Origin: an uncultured Clostridia bacterium
Lineage (GTDB): Bacteria; Bacillota; Clostridia; Oscillospirales; Acutalibacteraceae
Length of the DNA: 64,000 nucleotides
Assembly: GCA_946555465.1 (NCBI GenBank)
Contig: CAMNST010000007.1
Coordinates: 62,001 to 126,000, forward strand
Reading direction: 5' to 3'
The stretch's first letter is position 1; each line of letters starts with the position of its first letter. The notes beneath the pieces were generated by a model, which was given only the letters and a program-made list of their open reading frames with translations, had not been told where the DNA came from and made no database searches. A program made the translations under genes and the position numbers. Shown here piece after piece: positions 25,886 through 34,100 of the stretch.

Positions 25886-27298
25886 GTGAAATCTGTTTTA
25901 AAAAAAATGGTTGCAGTAACGCTTTGCTGCACAACGATATGCCTTATGTTTTCCTCTTGTTATTATGTTAAAAGAAAACCTGATGTTGTGAAAAACCGTC
26001 TTGATTATTCCTGTAAAAGCAAAAGACTCAACGATGCAAATCTGTCGAATTATGTGAAACTGTCAAAAGGTGAATATGTTGATATAGATTTCGGCGAAAA
26101 TGTAAGTTTTGATACGGTTTCTCTGTATGAAAAGGGAGACAACTGCAACGAGTTTAAAATTTATATTGAAGAAAACGGCGACTGGAAACTTGTTTATCAG
26201 CAGGACAGAATTATGGCTTATCATCTCTGTTTTATCGGCGAGGTAACAACGCAGAAACTGAGACTGGAAATAACCGACTGCAATAAGGATGTAAAAGTTA
26301 AAGAAATGTCTGTTTATATGGCAGAGAAGAGAAACGGTCCTGTTAAAGTGTCGCAGTATCTGCGTCTTGATGTTTATGATTTTAAAGATTTGCTTGGCGA
26401 CGAAGGTTTTTCGGGATATTATGACACGGTAACCGACCCGATTCTTTTCGGCGAAGTATCCGTTGATGAAAATGCAAATATCTGCTTCAGCCATTCCGAA
26501 GAATTTTTTGCCGAGCAGTTAAGCAATTTCAGAAAAATTTTAGGCGACAGAGATGTTCGCATATGGTGCACGGTTTTCTTTGACCAAAATGACAAAGATG
26601 GCAACAGGGATTATGAAGGCACAAAAGATTTTGTGAATCAGAATATTGATACGCTTTCACGCAATATCAAAGCCTTCGTTGATAAGTATGATTTATACGG
26701 TGTTGACTATGACTGGGAATACCCTAAAAATAATGCCCAGTGGAAGGCGTATGATCTGATTGTTGAAAGAACAGCCGAGTTTACTAAAGTTTCCGTTGCA
26801 CTTCCGCCGTGGCAGGTCAAGTTCAGTGACTCTGCGAAAAAGGCAATAGAAAATGTTAATCTTATGGCATATGATTTGTTTGACGAACGCGGTGACCACT
26901 CAAACGGTTATAATGCAGGCTATGAGGCAATCTGCAAGATAAGAGATTTTGGTTTTGATGACAGTCAGATTCTTCTCGGCATTCCGACTTACGGAAGAAC
27001 AACGGATAAATCTGAATATGCATGGCCGAGCATTCGCGATGATGGTGCCGATTTCGGTATGTGGGGCAAGATTGCAAAAGATTATCCTTACACCGATGAA
27101 ACAACCGGTGAAAAGAAAACCTGTGACGCTTATCTTAATAGTTATGCCGAGGTGAGAGATAAAACTGCAGTGGCGATTGACCAGAATATCGGCGGTGTTA
27201 TGGTGTTCAGGGCATTTTGCGATGCACCGTATACCAATGAATTTTCACTTCACCGTGCAATAAACGAAACAGTTAAAGAAAGAACCGTTAATGAATAA
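25886..27298 (+). CDS. GH18-like glycosidase lipoprotein
   Basis: Exported lipoprotein of 470 aa with a signal ending in a lipobox at FSSC (Cys25). Residues 40-150 look like a carbohydrate-binding beta-sandwich, and residues 150-460 form a GH18 barrel. The catalytic stretch reads YGVDYDWEYP: the last D, D and E of DxxDxDxE are kept, including the catalytic Glu, but the first Asp is Tyr. GH18 includes chitinases and endo-beta-N-acetylglucosaminidases; near two fucosidases, an N-glycan role is attractive but inferred. GTG start with AAGGAG upstream. Last gene of the operon, followed by a strong terminator. Confidence 0.82.
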   Translation: MKSVLKKMVAVTLCCTTICLMFSSCYYVKRKPDVVKNRLDYSCKSKRLNDANLSNYVKLSKGEYVDIDFGENVSFDTVSLYEKGDNCNEFKIYIEENGDWKLVYQQDRIMAYHLCFIGEVTTQKLRLEITDCNKDVKVKEMSVYMAEKRNGPVKVSQYLRLDVYDFKDLLGDEGFSGYYDTVTDPILFGEVSVDENANICFSHSEEFFAEQLSNFRKILGDRDVRIWCTVFFDQNDKDGNRDYEGTKDFVNQNIDTLSRNIKAFVDKYDLYGVDYDWEYPKNNAQWKAYDLIVERTAEFTKVSVALPPWQVKFSDSAKKAIENVNLMAYDLFDERGDHSNGYNAGYEAICKIRDFGFDDSQILLGIPTYGRTTDKSEYAWPSIRDDGADFGMWGKIAKDYPYTDETTGEKKTCDAYLNSYAEVRDKTAVAIDQNIGGVMVFRAFCDAPYTNEFSLHRAINETVKERTVNE

Positions 27299-27299
27299 A

Positions 27300-27340
27300 T
27301 AAGAACCTTGCAGATTCAATCTGCAAGGTTCTTATTTATT
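27300..27340 (+). terminator. Terminator of the glycan operon
   Basis: A perfect 16 bp stem (27300-27315 with 27319-27334) over a 3 nt loop, followed by a T-rich tail; the A/T flanks let it serve the convergent small gene as well. Confidence 0.9.
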
Positions 27341-27611
27341 TGCCGAGCATATGCTGCATATGTAAATAGCATTTATCGGAAAATGCGGTCAGTTCTTCAG
27401 TGTAATCCAGTGCATCACCGATTGCCATGCAGAGCAGATCGTAATTCTTGTTGTTATACGCCTCCAGTTCAACACAGCACCCCTGCAGAACATTCAGCAG
27501 TTCAATTTTGTTGGAGAGAATCTCCAGCCTGTCGTTCAGTTGATTGTGCATTTTGAAAAATTCATGCAAATCTTTGCCCTCAATGTCATACGAATACGTT
27601 TTTTCAGTCAT
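27336..27611 (-). CDS. Small helical protein of a duplicated RNA-ORF unit, copy 1
   Basis: A 91 aa protein beginning MTEKTYSYDIEGKDLHEFF, of no family I recognise. It is predicted to be all helical, has no membrane segment, and carries four cysteines (two adjacent in LQGCCVEL) and several tyrosines. A paralogue at 36853-37137 differs at about four residues plus the C-terminal tail, while by eye about 16 of 20 base changes in the shared part are silent, which argues strongly that it is coding and selected. The open frame extends upstream through the RNA hairpins, but the ATG at 27611 is chosen: AAGGGGG lies eight bases before it and similarity in protein terms starts there. Confidence 0.75.
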   Translation of the reverse strand: MTEKTYSYDIEGKDLHEFFKMHNQLNDRLEILSNKIELLNVLQGCCVELEAYNNKNYDLLCMAIGDALDYTEELTAFSDKCYLHMQHMLGK

Positions 27612-27632
27612 TTTTATGACCCCCTTAAAAAT

Positions 27633-27659
27633 AAAAAATGCGCAGCCGAAGCCGCGCAT
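27633..27659 (-). terminator. UUCG-capped terminator before the small ORF, copy 1
   Basis: Minus-strand stem of 9 bp (27659-27651 with 27646-27638) closed by C(UUCG)G and followed by six T. It lies between the promoter and the ORF, so it can act as an attenuator for the 91 aa protein gene. Confidence 0.85.
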
Positions 27660-27806
27660 AAAAAACGCACGCTCCAACTGTCGCCAAACAATTTTACAAA
27701 TACTATGAAAAAATAGTAAGTTGAAATAGAGCAAGCATTTTTATCAAAGAATAAAAAAACACTTACTGAATTTTTTCATAGTTATTTACTTGTAAAATTA
27801 TTTGGC
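27633..27806 (-). ncRNA. Structured leader or small RNA with long hairpin, copy 1
   Basis: Predicted RNA of about 174 nt from the start site set by the promoter at 27813-27842 to the terminator U-run. Its first half folds on itself: plus positions 27681-27721 and 27761-27808 are imperfect inverted repeats of 41 and 48 nt, so the 5' end is buried in a very long stem. Loop bases 27729-27742 are complementary to 27661-27674 just downstream of the stem (11 Watson-Crick pairs, two G-U, one mismatch). A second, exclusive pairing (27666-27671 with 27653-27658) would break the terminator stem. The same layout, with changed bases that keep pairing, is at 37158-37318. Confidence 0.7.
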
Positions 27807-27812
27807 GAAATT

Positions 27813-27842
27813 ATTATATCACAAATTGACTGAATTAGTCAA
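27813..27842 (-). promoter_or_regulatory. Promoter of the RNA-ORF unit, copy 1
   Basis: Minus strand TTGACT (27842-27837), 18 bp spacer, TATAAT (27818-27813) with an extended TGA before it. The same elements and spacing precede copy 2. The -35 region also forms a small palindrome TTGACT-N5-AGTCAA in this copy only. Confidence 0.85.
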
Positions 27843-27876
27843 CAAAAAAAGAGCAGTTGAAAAATCAACTGCCCTT
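27843..27876 (-). terminator. Terminator of yebC
   Basis: Stem of about 11 bp (27850-27860 with 27865-27875) followed on the minus strand by a run of seven T, abutting the -35 box of the RNA-ORF unit. Confidence 0.88.
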
Positions 27877-27893
27877 TTGCGTTCTTGTCTGAA

Positions 27894-28637
27894 TCAGCCT
27901 TCGTATTCGTCTTCGTTTTCCCAGTTGTGCCAGATGTTCTGAACATCGTCATTTTCTTCAAACATATCAATCATTTTTGACATGGCTTTCATATCGTCTT
28001 CCGATTCAAGTCTTGTATAAGTCTGCGGAATGTAAGCCGGTTCTGAAGAAATGATTTTATATCCCTTTGATTCAAGTTCATCGCGGATGGCACCAACATC
28101 TGTTGCCTCTGTTCTGATTTCAAAAATATCTTCATCATCTGTAAGAAAATCACCGGCACCCGCTTCAAGGGCATCCATCATTAACTGGTCTTCGTCAACG
28201 TCTTCTTTTTCTATGATGATAACGCCTTCTTTGCCGAACATAAAGGTAACCGAGCCCGGTGTTCCCATATTTCCGCCTGCTTTATCAAAGTAGTGGCGAA
28301 CCTCGGATGCGGTTCTGTTTCTGTTGTCGGTAAGCGTTTCAACAACAACTGCAACACCCGAAGGGCCGTAGCCTTCATATACAATTTCTTCGAAGTTTGC
28401 CCCGTCTGTATCGCCGGCAGCCTTTTTCAGCATTCTGTCAATATTATCGTTAGGCACATTGTTCTGTTTTGCTTTTGCAATAACATCACGCAATTTTGCA
28501 TTATTGTTGGGGTCAGGACCTCCGTTTTTAACTGCAACCGCAAGTTCACGGCCGATTTTTGTAAATACTTTGGCTCTTGCCGCGTCATTTGCACCCTTTT
28601 TTCTTTTTATGGTGCTCCATTTATTATGTCCGCTCAT
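27894..28637 (-). CDS. yebC: YebC/PmpR family protein
   Basis: A 247 aa cytoplasmic protein of the TACO1/YebC family. It starts with the signature MSGHNKWSTIKRKKGANDAAR, keeps the VYEGYGPSGVAVVVETLTDN block (about 88-107) and the GGNMGTPGSVTFMF block (about 118-131), and ends in an acidic tail. Family members have been described as transcription regulators and, more recently, as aids to translation of difficult peptide stretches. Length is normal. It has its own promoter and terminator and is therefore a single-gene unit. Confidence 0.95.
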   Translation of the reverse strand: MSGHNKWSTIKRKKGANDAARAKVFTKIGRELAVAVKNGGPDPNNNAKLRDVIAKAKQNNVPNDNIDRMLKKAAGDTDGANFEEIVYEGYGPSGVAVVVETLTDNRNRTASEVRHYFDKAGGNMGTPGSVTFMFGKEGVIIIEKEDVDEDQLMMDALEAGAGDFLTDDEDIFEIRTEATDVGAIRDELESKGYKIISSEPAYIPQTYTRLESEDDMKAMSKMIDMFEENDDVQNIWHNWENEDEYEG

Positions 28638-28661
28638 AGTATCACTCCTTATAACGAAAAG

Positions 28662-28690
28662 ATTTTATCACATATTCTTCCATCTTGCAA
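28662..28690 (-). promoter_or_regulatory. Promoter of yebC
   Basis: Minus strand TTGCAA (28690-28685), 17 bp, TAAAAT (28667-28662), with TG before the -10; a GGAG ribosome site follows before the ATG at 28637. Confidence 0.65.
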
Positions 28691-28778
28691 GTGTAAAATA
28701 TGTAAATAGATATTGTATAATACGTCATCTTGTGTTATGATATATCCGTATAATTTTAATTATTTGGAGGATTAAGGT

Positions 28779-30032
28779 ATGTTTCCTGATTACTATGATT
28801 CAATCGGCAAGGTTGCCGAAACAGACAAAGAGGTTGCCGATGCAATGGCGCTTGAGTTAAAACGTCAGCGCGAAAATATTGAACTTATCGCATCTGAAAA
28901 CCTTGTTTCGCCGCAGGTAATGGCTGCAATGGGCTCTGTTCTTACAAACAAATATGCTGAGGGTCTCCCTGCAAAGCGTTATTACGGCGGCTGTCAGTAT
29001 GTTGATATTGTTGAAGAAATCGCTATTAAAAGAGCGTGTGAACTTTTCGGCTGCAAGTTTGCAAATGTTCAGCCTCACTCAGGTGCACAGGCAAATACAG
29101 CAGTTTATCTTGCACTTCTCACACCCGGCGATACCGTTATGGGTATGAGCCTTGATAACGGCGGTCATCTTACACACGGTTCACCTGCAAACATCAGCGG
29201 TAAATATTTCAATTTCGTTCCTTACGGCGTTGACGACAACGGCTTTATTGATATGAAAGAATTTGCAAAGCAGGTCAATAAAGTTAAGCCTAAACTTGTT
29301 GTTGCAGGCGCTTCTGCTTATCCAAGAGAAATTGATTTTAAAACAATGGCCGATATTGCGCATGCAAACGGTGCAATGTTTATGGTTGATATGGCACATA
29401 TTGCAGGTCTTGTTGCCGCAGGACTTCACCAGTCACCGATTCCTTATGCAGATGTTGTAACAACAACTACCCATAAAACGCTCAGAGGTCCGCGCGGCGG
29501 TCTTATTCTCTGCAACAATGAATTTCTTGCAAAGAAACTGAATTCTGCTGTGTTCCCGGGAACACAGGGCGGTCCGCTTATGCACGTTATTGCCGGCAAG
29601 GCAGTTTGCTTCGGCGAGGCGCTTAAAGATGAATTCAAGTCATATCAGCAGCGCGTTATTGATAATGCAAAGGCTCTTGCAGACGGTCTTACCAAGAGAG
29701 GTCTTAACCTTGTTTCAGGCGGCACAGACAATCATCTTTGCCTTCTTGATCTTCGCGGTACCGATGTAACAGGCAAAGAACTTGAGCATCGTCTTGATGA
29801 AGTTCACATTACTCTTAATAAAAACACGGTTCCTAATGAACCTCTTTCACCGTTTGTTACTTCAGGTGTGCGTATCGGTACGCCTGCCGCTACAACAAGA
29901 GGTCTTAACACAGAAGATATGGATAAGATTGCAGAATATATCTTCCTTGCAGTAACTGATTTTGAAAATCAGAAAGAAAATATTACAAAGGGTGTTGCAG
30001 AAATCTGTGCAAAATACCCTCTCTATGAATAA
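28779..30032 (+). CDS. glyA: Serine hydroxymethyltransferase
   Basis: PLP enzyme that interconverts serine and glycine and feeds one-carbon units into tetrahydrofolate; cytoplasmic, 417 aa, normal length. Visible are [11 protein letters not shown], the [17 protein letters not shown] block, and the PLP lysine in [14 protein letters not shown] (about residue 230). GGAGG stands before the ATG. The upstream gap holds several TATAAT-like boxes (for example 28716-28721), none with a good -35. Its stop overlaps by one base the start of a glycerophosphotransferase gene, so it heads a five-gene operon ending at trpS. Confidence 0.97.
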   Translation: MFPDYYDSIGKVAETDKEVADAMALELKRQRENIELIASENLVSPQVMAAMGSVLTNKYAEGLPAKRYYGGCQYVDIVEEIAIKRACELFGCKFANVQPHSGAQANTAVYLALLTPGDTVMGMSLDNGGHLTHGSPANISGKYFNFVPYGVDDNGFIDMKEFAKQVNKVKPKLVVAGASAYPREIDFKTMADIAHANGAMFMVDMAHIAGLVAAGLHQSPIPYADVVTTTTHKTLRGPRGGLILCNNEFLAKKLNSAVFPGTQGGPLMHVIAGKAVCFGEALKDEFKSYQQRVIDNAKALADGLTKRGLNLVSGGTDNHLCLLDLRGTDVTGKELEHRLDEVHITLNKNTVPNEPLSPFVTSGVRIGTPAATTRGLNTEDMDKIAEYIFLAVTDFENQKENITKGVAEICAKYPLYE

Positions 30033-31159
30033 TGAAAATATTATTAATTTCAATATTAAAATTCGGTTTAAGGGTGCTTTATGCACCCATTAAACTGTTT
30101 AAGACAAAAAACAGAATTGTTTATCTGTCAAGACAAAGCAATGATAAAAGCATTGATATGCTTTTGCTTGAAAAAGCAATCAGCAATGAAATGCCGGGAT
30201 TTGAACAGGTGTTCAGATTAAGAATGATTCCCGACGGTTTTGGTGAAAAAATCAGATACTGCGCCGGTATTATCGGTGATATGTATTATCTTGCAACATC
30301 AAAAATTGCCATTCTGGATACCTATTCAATAACGGTTTCCTGTCTTAATCATAAAAAAGAACTTAAGGTTATTCAGATGTGGCACGCTCTCGGGGCAATC
30401 AAAAAATTCGGTCTGCAGAGCGTAGGCACAAAAGAGGGCAGAGACGAGAAAACAAGCAGGGAAATGTGTATGCACAAAAATTATGATTTTGTGATTGCAC
30501 CAAGCAAAGCGAGTGCCGTGTTTTATATGGAGGCATTCGGCTATCCGGCTGATAAAATGAAAATCTGTTCGCTTCCGCGTGTTGATGAAATACTGAGCGA
30601 TACCGGTTCTTCGGCAAAGTTTTATTCTCTTAATCCTGCTTTGCTCAATAAAAAAATCATTCTTTATCTTCCCACTTTCAGAGACAGGGAAGTGCAGGCT
30701 GCAGCACAGTTGAAGGCTGATTTTACCGATATTGAAAATGATTTTCATTTAATCATCAGCCCGCATCCGCTTTTTTCAAAAATAAAGTATGACGAAAGAT
30801 ATTCCTATAACGGCGATTTTTCAACATATGATTTGATGAAAATTGCAGATGTTATTGTTACCGATTATTCTGCCTGCGCTTTTGAGGCAAGCCTTCTTAT
30901 GAAACCGCTTTACTTTTTTGTTCCCGATTATAAGGAATACCGTGAAGAACGCGGTCTTAACGTTGATTTGAAGGCGGAACTTCCGTCTGCTGTTTTTGAA
31001 AACGCAGAAAATCTTTGCAGAGATATAAAATCAGGCAATTATGATTTTAATTCTCTTTACAAATTCAAATCAAAATTTGTTGAAAATTCAAATACAAATA
31101 ATGCTGCCGTTTTTGCAAAATTTATTTCAATGCTTGCAGAAAAAGGCGGCAAGGCATAA
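30032..31159 (+). CDS. CDP-glycerol glycerophosphotransferase family protein (TagB-like)
   Basis: A 375 aa enzyme of the Glyphos_transf family that moves glycerol phosphate from CDP-glycerol onto a lipid-linked or polymer acceptor in teichoic-acid-type glycopolymer synthesis. An N-terminal hydrophobic/basic stretch suggests membrane association. The family marks are VIQMWHALGAIKKFG (about 111-125), YLPTFRDREV, SPHPLFSKI and VTDYSACAFEASL near the C-terminus, corresponding to the CDP-glycerol site. Start codon overlaps the glyA stop (TAATG). A longer double-domain enzyme follows. Confidence 0.85.
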   Translation: MKILLISILKFGLRVLYAPIKLFKTKNRIVYLSRQSNDKSIDMLLLEKAISNEMPGFEQVFRLRMIPDGFGEKIRYCAGIIGDMYYLATSKIAILDTYSITVSCLNHKKELKVIQMWHALGAIKKFGLQSVGTKEGRDEKTSREMCMHKNYDFVIAPSKASAVFYMEAFGYPADKMKICSLPRVDEILSDTGSSAKFYSLNPALLNKKIILYLPTFRDREVQAAAQLKADFTDIENDFHLIISPHPLFSKIKYDERYSYNGDFSTYDLMKIADVIVTDYSACAFEASLLMKPLYFFVPDYKEYREERGLNVDLKAELPSAVFENAENLCRDIKSGNYDFNSLYKFKSKFVENSNTNNAAVFAKFISMLAEKGGKA

Positions 31160-31190
31160 ACTATTTGCGGCAAAAGAGGTATAACGAACT

Positions 31191-34100
31191 GTGATAAAAG
31201 ATGTACTGGGAAAATTCAATAAGGTAAAAACCGAAGTTAAGATGAATTATCTTAATTACAGCAAACTTCCTGTTGACGAAAAACTTGTTCTTCTTGAGGG
31301 TGGTCAGGGAACAAATATTAACGGAAATATGTTCTCTATGCTTAAAGAACTCAATACAAACCCACGATGGAAAGATTACAAAACAGTTTTTGTTGTTACG
31401 GATAATACCTTAGAAAAGGCCGAATCCCGTATGAAATTTTACGGCTTTGACAGGGTCATTTTATCCGTAAGGGGCAATGATGATTACTGCCGTTATCTTG
31501 CAACAGCAAAGTATCTTATGACGGATAACTCTTTTCCGCCGTTTTTCAGTAAGCGCAAAGAGCAGGTGTTTCTTAATACATGGCACGGCACGCCGCTCAA
31601 AACGCTCGGCAAGTCGGACAAGTCAAATCTTGCCTCTCTTGCCAATATTCAGAAAAACTATCTGATGAGCGATTATGCTCTTTTTCCTAATGAATTCACC
31701 CGAAAGGTGTTTATGGAGGATTACGATTTAAAACATATTTTTAAAGGTAATTCTCTGATTGCAAATTATCCCAGAAACTATATTTTCTATGATAAAAATC
31801 AATCAGATGAAATGAAGAAAAAACTGGGATACGGCGGTAAAACCGTTTTTGCCTATATGCCCACCTGGCGCGGAACAGGCAGAACGGCAGATACTGCGAA
31901 TCAACTTGAAAGCACAATGCATATTCTTAAAGAATTTGACGAGAAACTTGATGATGATACCGTTCTTCTTGTTAATCTTCATTTTCTGCTTGCAAAGGAT
32001 ATTGACTGTTCGGCTTTTAAGCATATTGATTATTTTTCATCTGATTACGATACTTACGAAATTCTTAATGCCTGTGACGGACTTGTAACAGACTATTCAA
32101 GTGTGTTTTTTGATTTTGCCGTTACAGGGAAAAAGATTATTCTTTTCGCTTACGATAAAGAAGACTATCTTGGTTCAAGAGGAATTTATATGCCGTTTGA
32201 TACGCTTCCGTTTCCTATTGTTCAAACGGTTGATGAGGTTATCGGCGAGTTTAAAACTCCGGCTGAAGTTGATGAAAAGTTTATCGCTGAATACTGCTCA
32301 AACGGCAGTATCGACTCGTGCGAAAAACTTTTTGATATGATGGTAAGCGGAAAAAGCGAGTTTTATAATCTTGAAAAACACGGCTGCGAAAACAAAAAAC
32401 TCTGCCTTATTTTTGCAGGTCTTATGCACGAAAGACTGTTTGAGGATATTAAAACGTATACCAAACAGAATAATGAATATAATTACGTTATTGTTTACAG
32501 AAAAAACCTTAACAAAGCAAAAAAAGAATTTATTCTTTCGCTTAATTCCAATGTGTCTACGTTGGGCACGATAACTGCTTTTCAGTTGAATTATAAAGAA
32601 CTGATTTCGGTTATGCTCAAACGTATATTTAAAAAAACACGCGATAACAAAACGCTCGATGCTTTTTACGAAAGAGAAAAAGACAGGCTTTTCTATTCAA
32701 TAAAACCGGATAAGATTGTGGATTTCTCCTGCGGAAATCAGAATATTTCCGGTATGCTTGCCAGAATGACAGGCACAAAAGAATACGTTAAACGTAACTA
32801 TTTGGGAGATATCAGGCGCAATGACGCCATCGTTGCCTGCGTTGAAAAATATGAAGAGAAGAAAGGCTTTAAAGCAGTCGATATTAACGGATGTGAAATA
32901 TCAGACGAAAACAGCGTGACTGATTATAAAAACAGACCCCTTTTGAAAAATATTGCGCCGCTCTATCTTACTTCTCAGAACAGAATAAAAAATAAGTTTA
33001 AACTTGTTTGTCTCAGTTCTTTTGTTATGCAAAGTCATATTGAAACAAAACTGAGTGAAACATATGTCACCGTTGGCGACAGAGTTTATAAGCCTCATTT
33101 TATTGCAAATAAAAATAAACTATCCAAAAAACACAGGGGTATCTATTATTTTTCGGTGCCTGTTGAAGATGTTATTGATATGCCGGCAACCAATAATGTT
33201 TGCCTTGTTTATAAAGATGAGAACGGTGAAGAATTTGAATGTTCTGTCATTTATACTTCCATGACCCTTGGCAGATTTTTAGGTCTTCGCGGTCCTTTCT
33301 GCACCGAAAAAAATACAAATACCGTTGCAATTTTCAGGCAGTCAAAGAAAAATCTTTTAACGGTTTATGTTCGTTCAAAGAATGTTTCCGATGCACTTTC
33401 AAAACGTATAATGCAGATTTTTGCATTTGCTCTTGCATTGCTGTGGCACAGCGAAAAGGCAAAAAAACTTGTTCTTTTATATGAAAAAAATTCTTCCAAA
33501 TATGAAGAAAGTGCCAGTGCTCTTTTTGAAAAACTGCTTGATAGCGGATATAAATATTCCTATTTTATTGTAACAAAAGAGCATATCAACGAAATACCCG
33601 AAAAATACAGAAAAAATGTTTTGATAAAGCATTCATTTAAACATTATCTGTATTTTTTCAAATCCAGAACTTTTATCGGAACAGAAACGCTTGTTCATGC
33701 AATAGACCTTAAAACCTTTAATAAACTTGCGCTTATGAAAGTTGCCGATAAAAATAAAAACTATGTATTCCTTCAGCACGGCGTAATGTATATGGTGTCG
33801 CTCGACTCTGAGGCAAGAACCATGTTCAAGCGAAAAGAACTGGTTGGTAAATATCGTGTTGTTGTTTCATCACAGGCTGAGGCAGATCATTTTGTTGAAC
33901 TCGGAAATCATTTTCCGGAAGATTTGTATATAACCGGTCTTCCTAAATTTGATAAAAACACTTTAAATGACGATGCAGATAAAATTATTATTATGCCGAC
34001 ATGGCGCCCGTGGGAAATCAACACGGCGCGTGACGATTTTCTTGAAACAAGTTATTTCAAAATGATAATGAAGATTTTTGACAGTGTTCCCGAAAATCTT

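Larger units (their letters stand above)
27336..27842 (-). repeat. Dispersed duplicate unit, copy 1 (promoter-RNA-ORF)
   Basis: Similarity to the unit at 36853-37355 runs from the -35 box to near the end of the ORF and stops on both sides. No terminal inverted repeats, target duplications or transposase are seen. Confidence 0.8.

Noticed and set aside
27612-27734. N-terminal extension of the small protein through the hairpin region (also 37138-37320 in copy 2)
   Set aside because: The in-frame extension differs between copies at protein level, runs through the terminator hairpin and lacks a ribosome site, whereas the chosen ATG has an identical AAGGGGG in both copies.
27633-27806. 6S RNA
   Set aside because: Size and long stem are similar, but 6S RNA is not normally found in repeated copies each before a conserved ORF, and I do not see the typical central open bubble. 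A covariance search could settle it.
27336-27842. Insertion sequence or MITE explaining the duplicated unit
   Set aside because: No transposase, terminal inverted repeats or target-site duplications are visible at either copy; the inverted repeat is internal and lies inside the transcript. Mobility remains possible but unsupported.
28293-28709. Plus-strand open frame of 138 codons opposite yebC
   Set aside because: It is a shadow of yebC: no ribosome site, and the protein shows no recognisable domain, while yebC is a clear match on the other strand.
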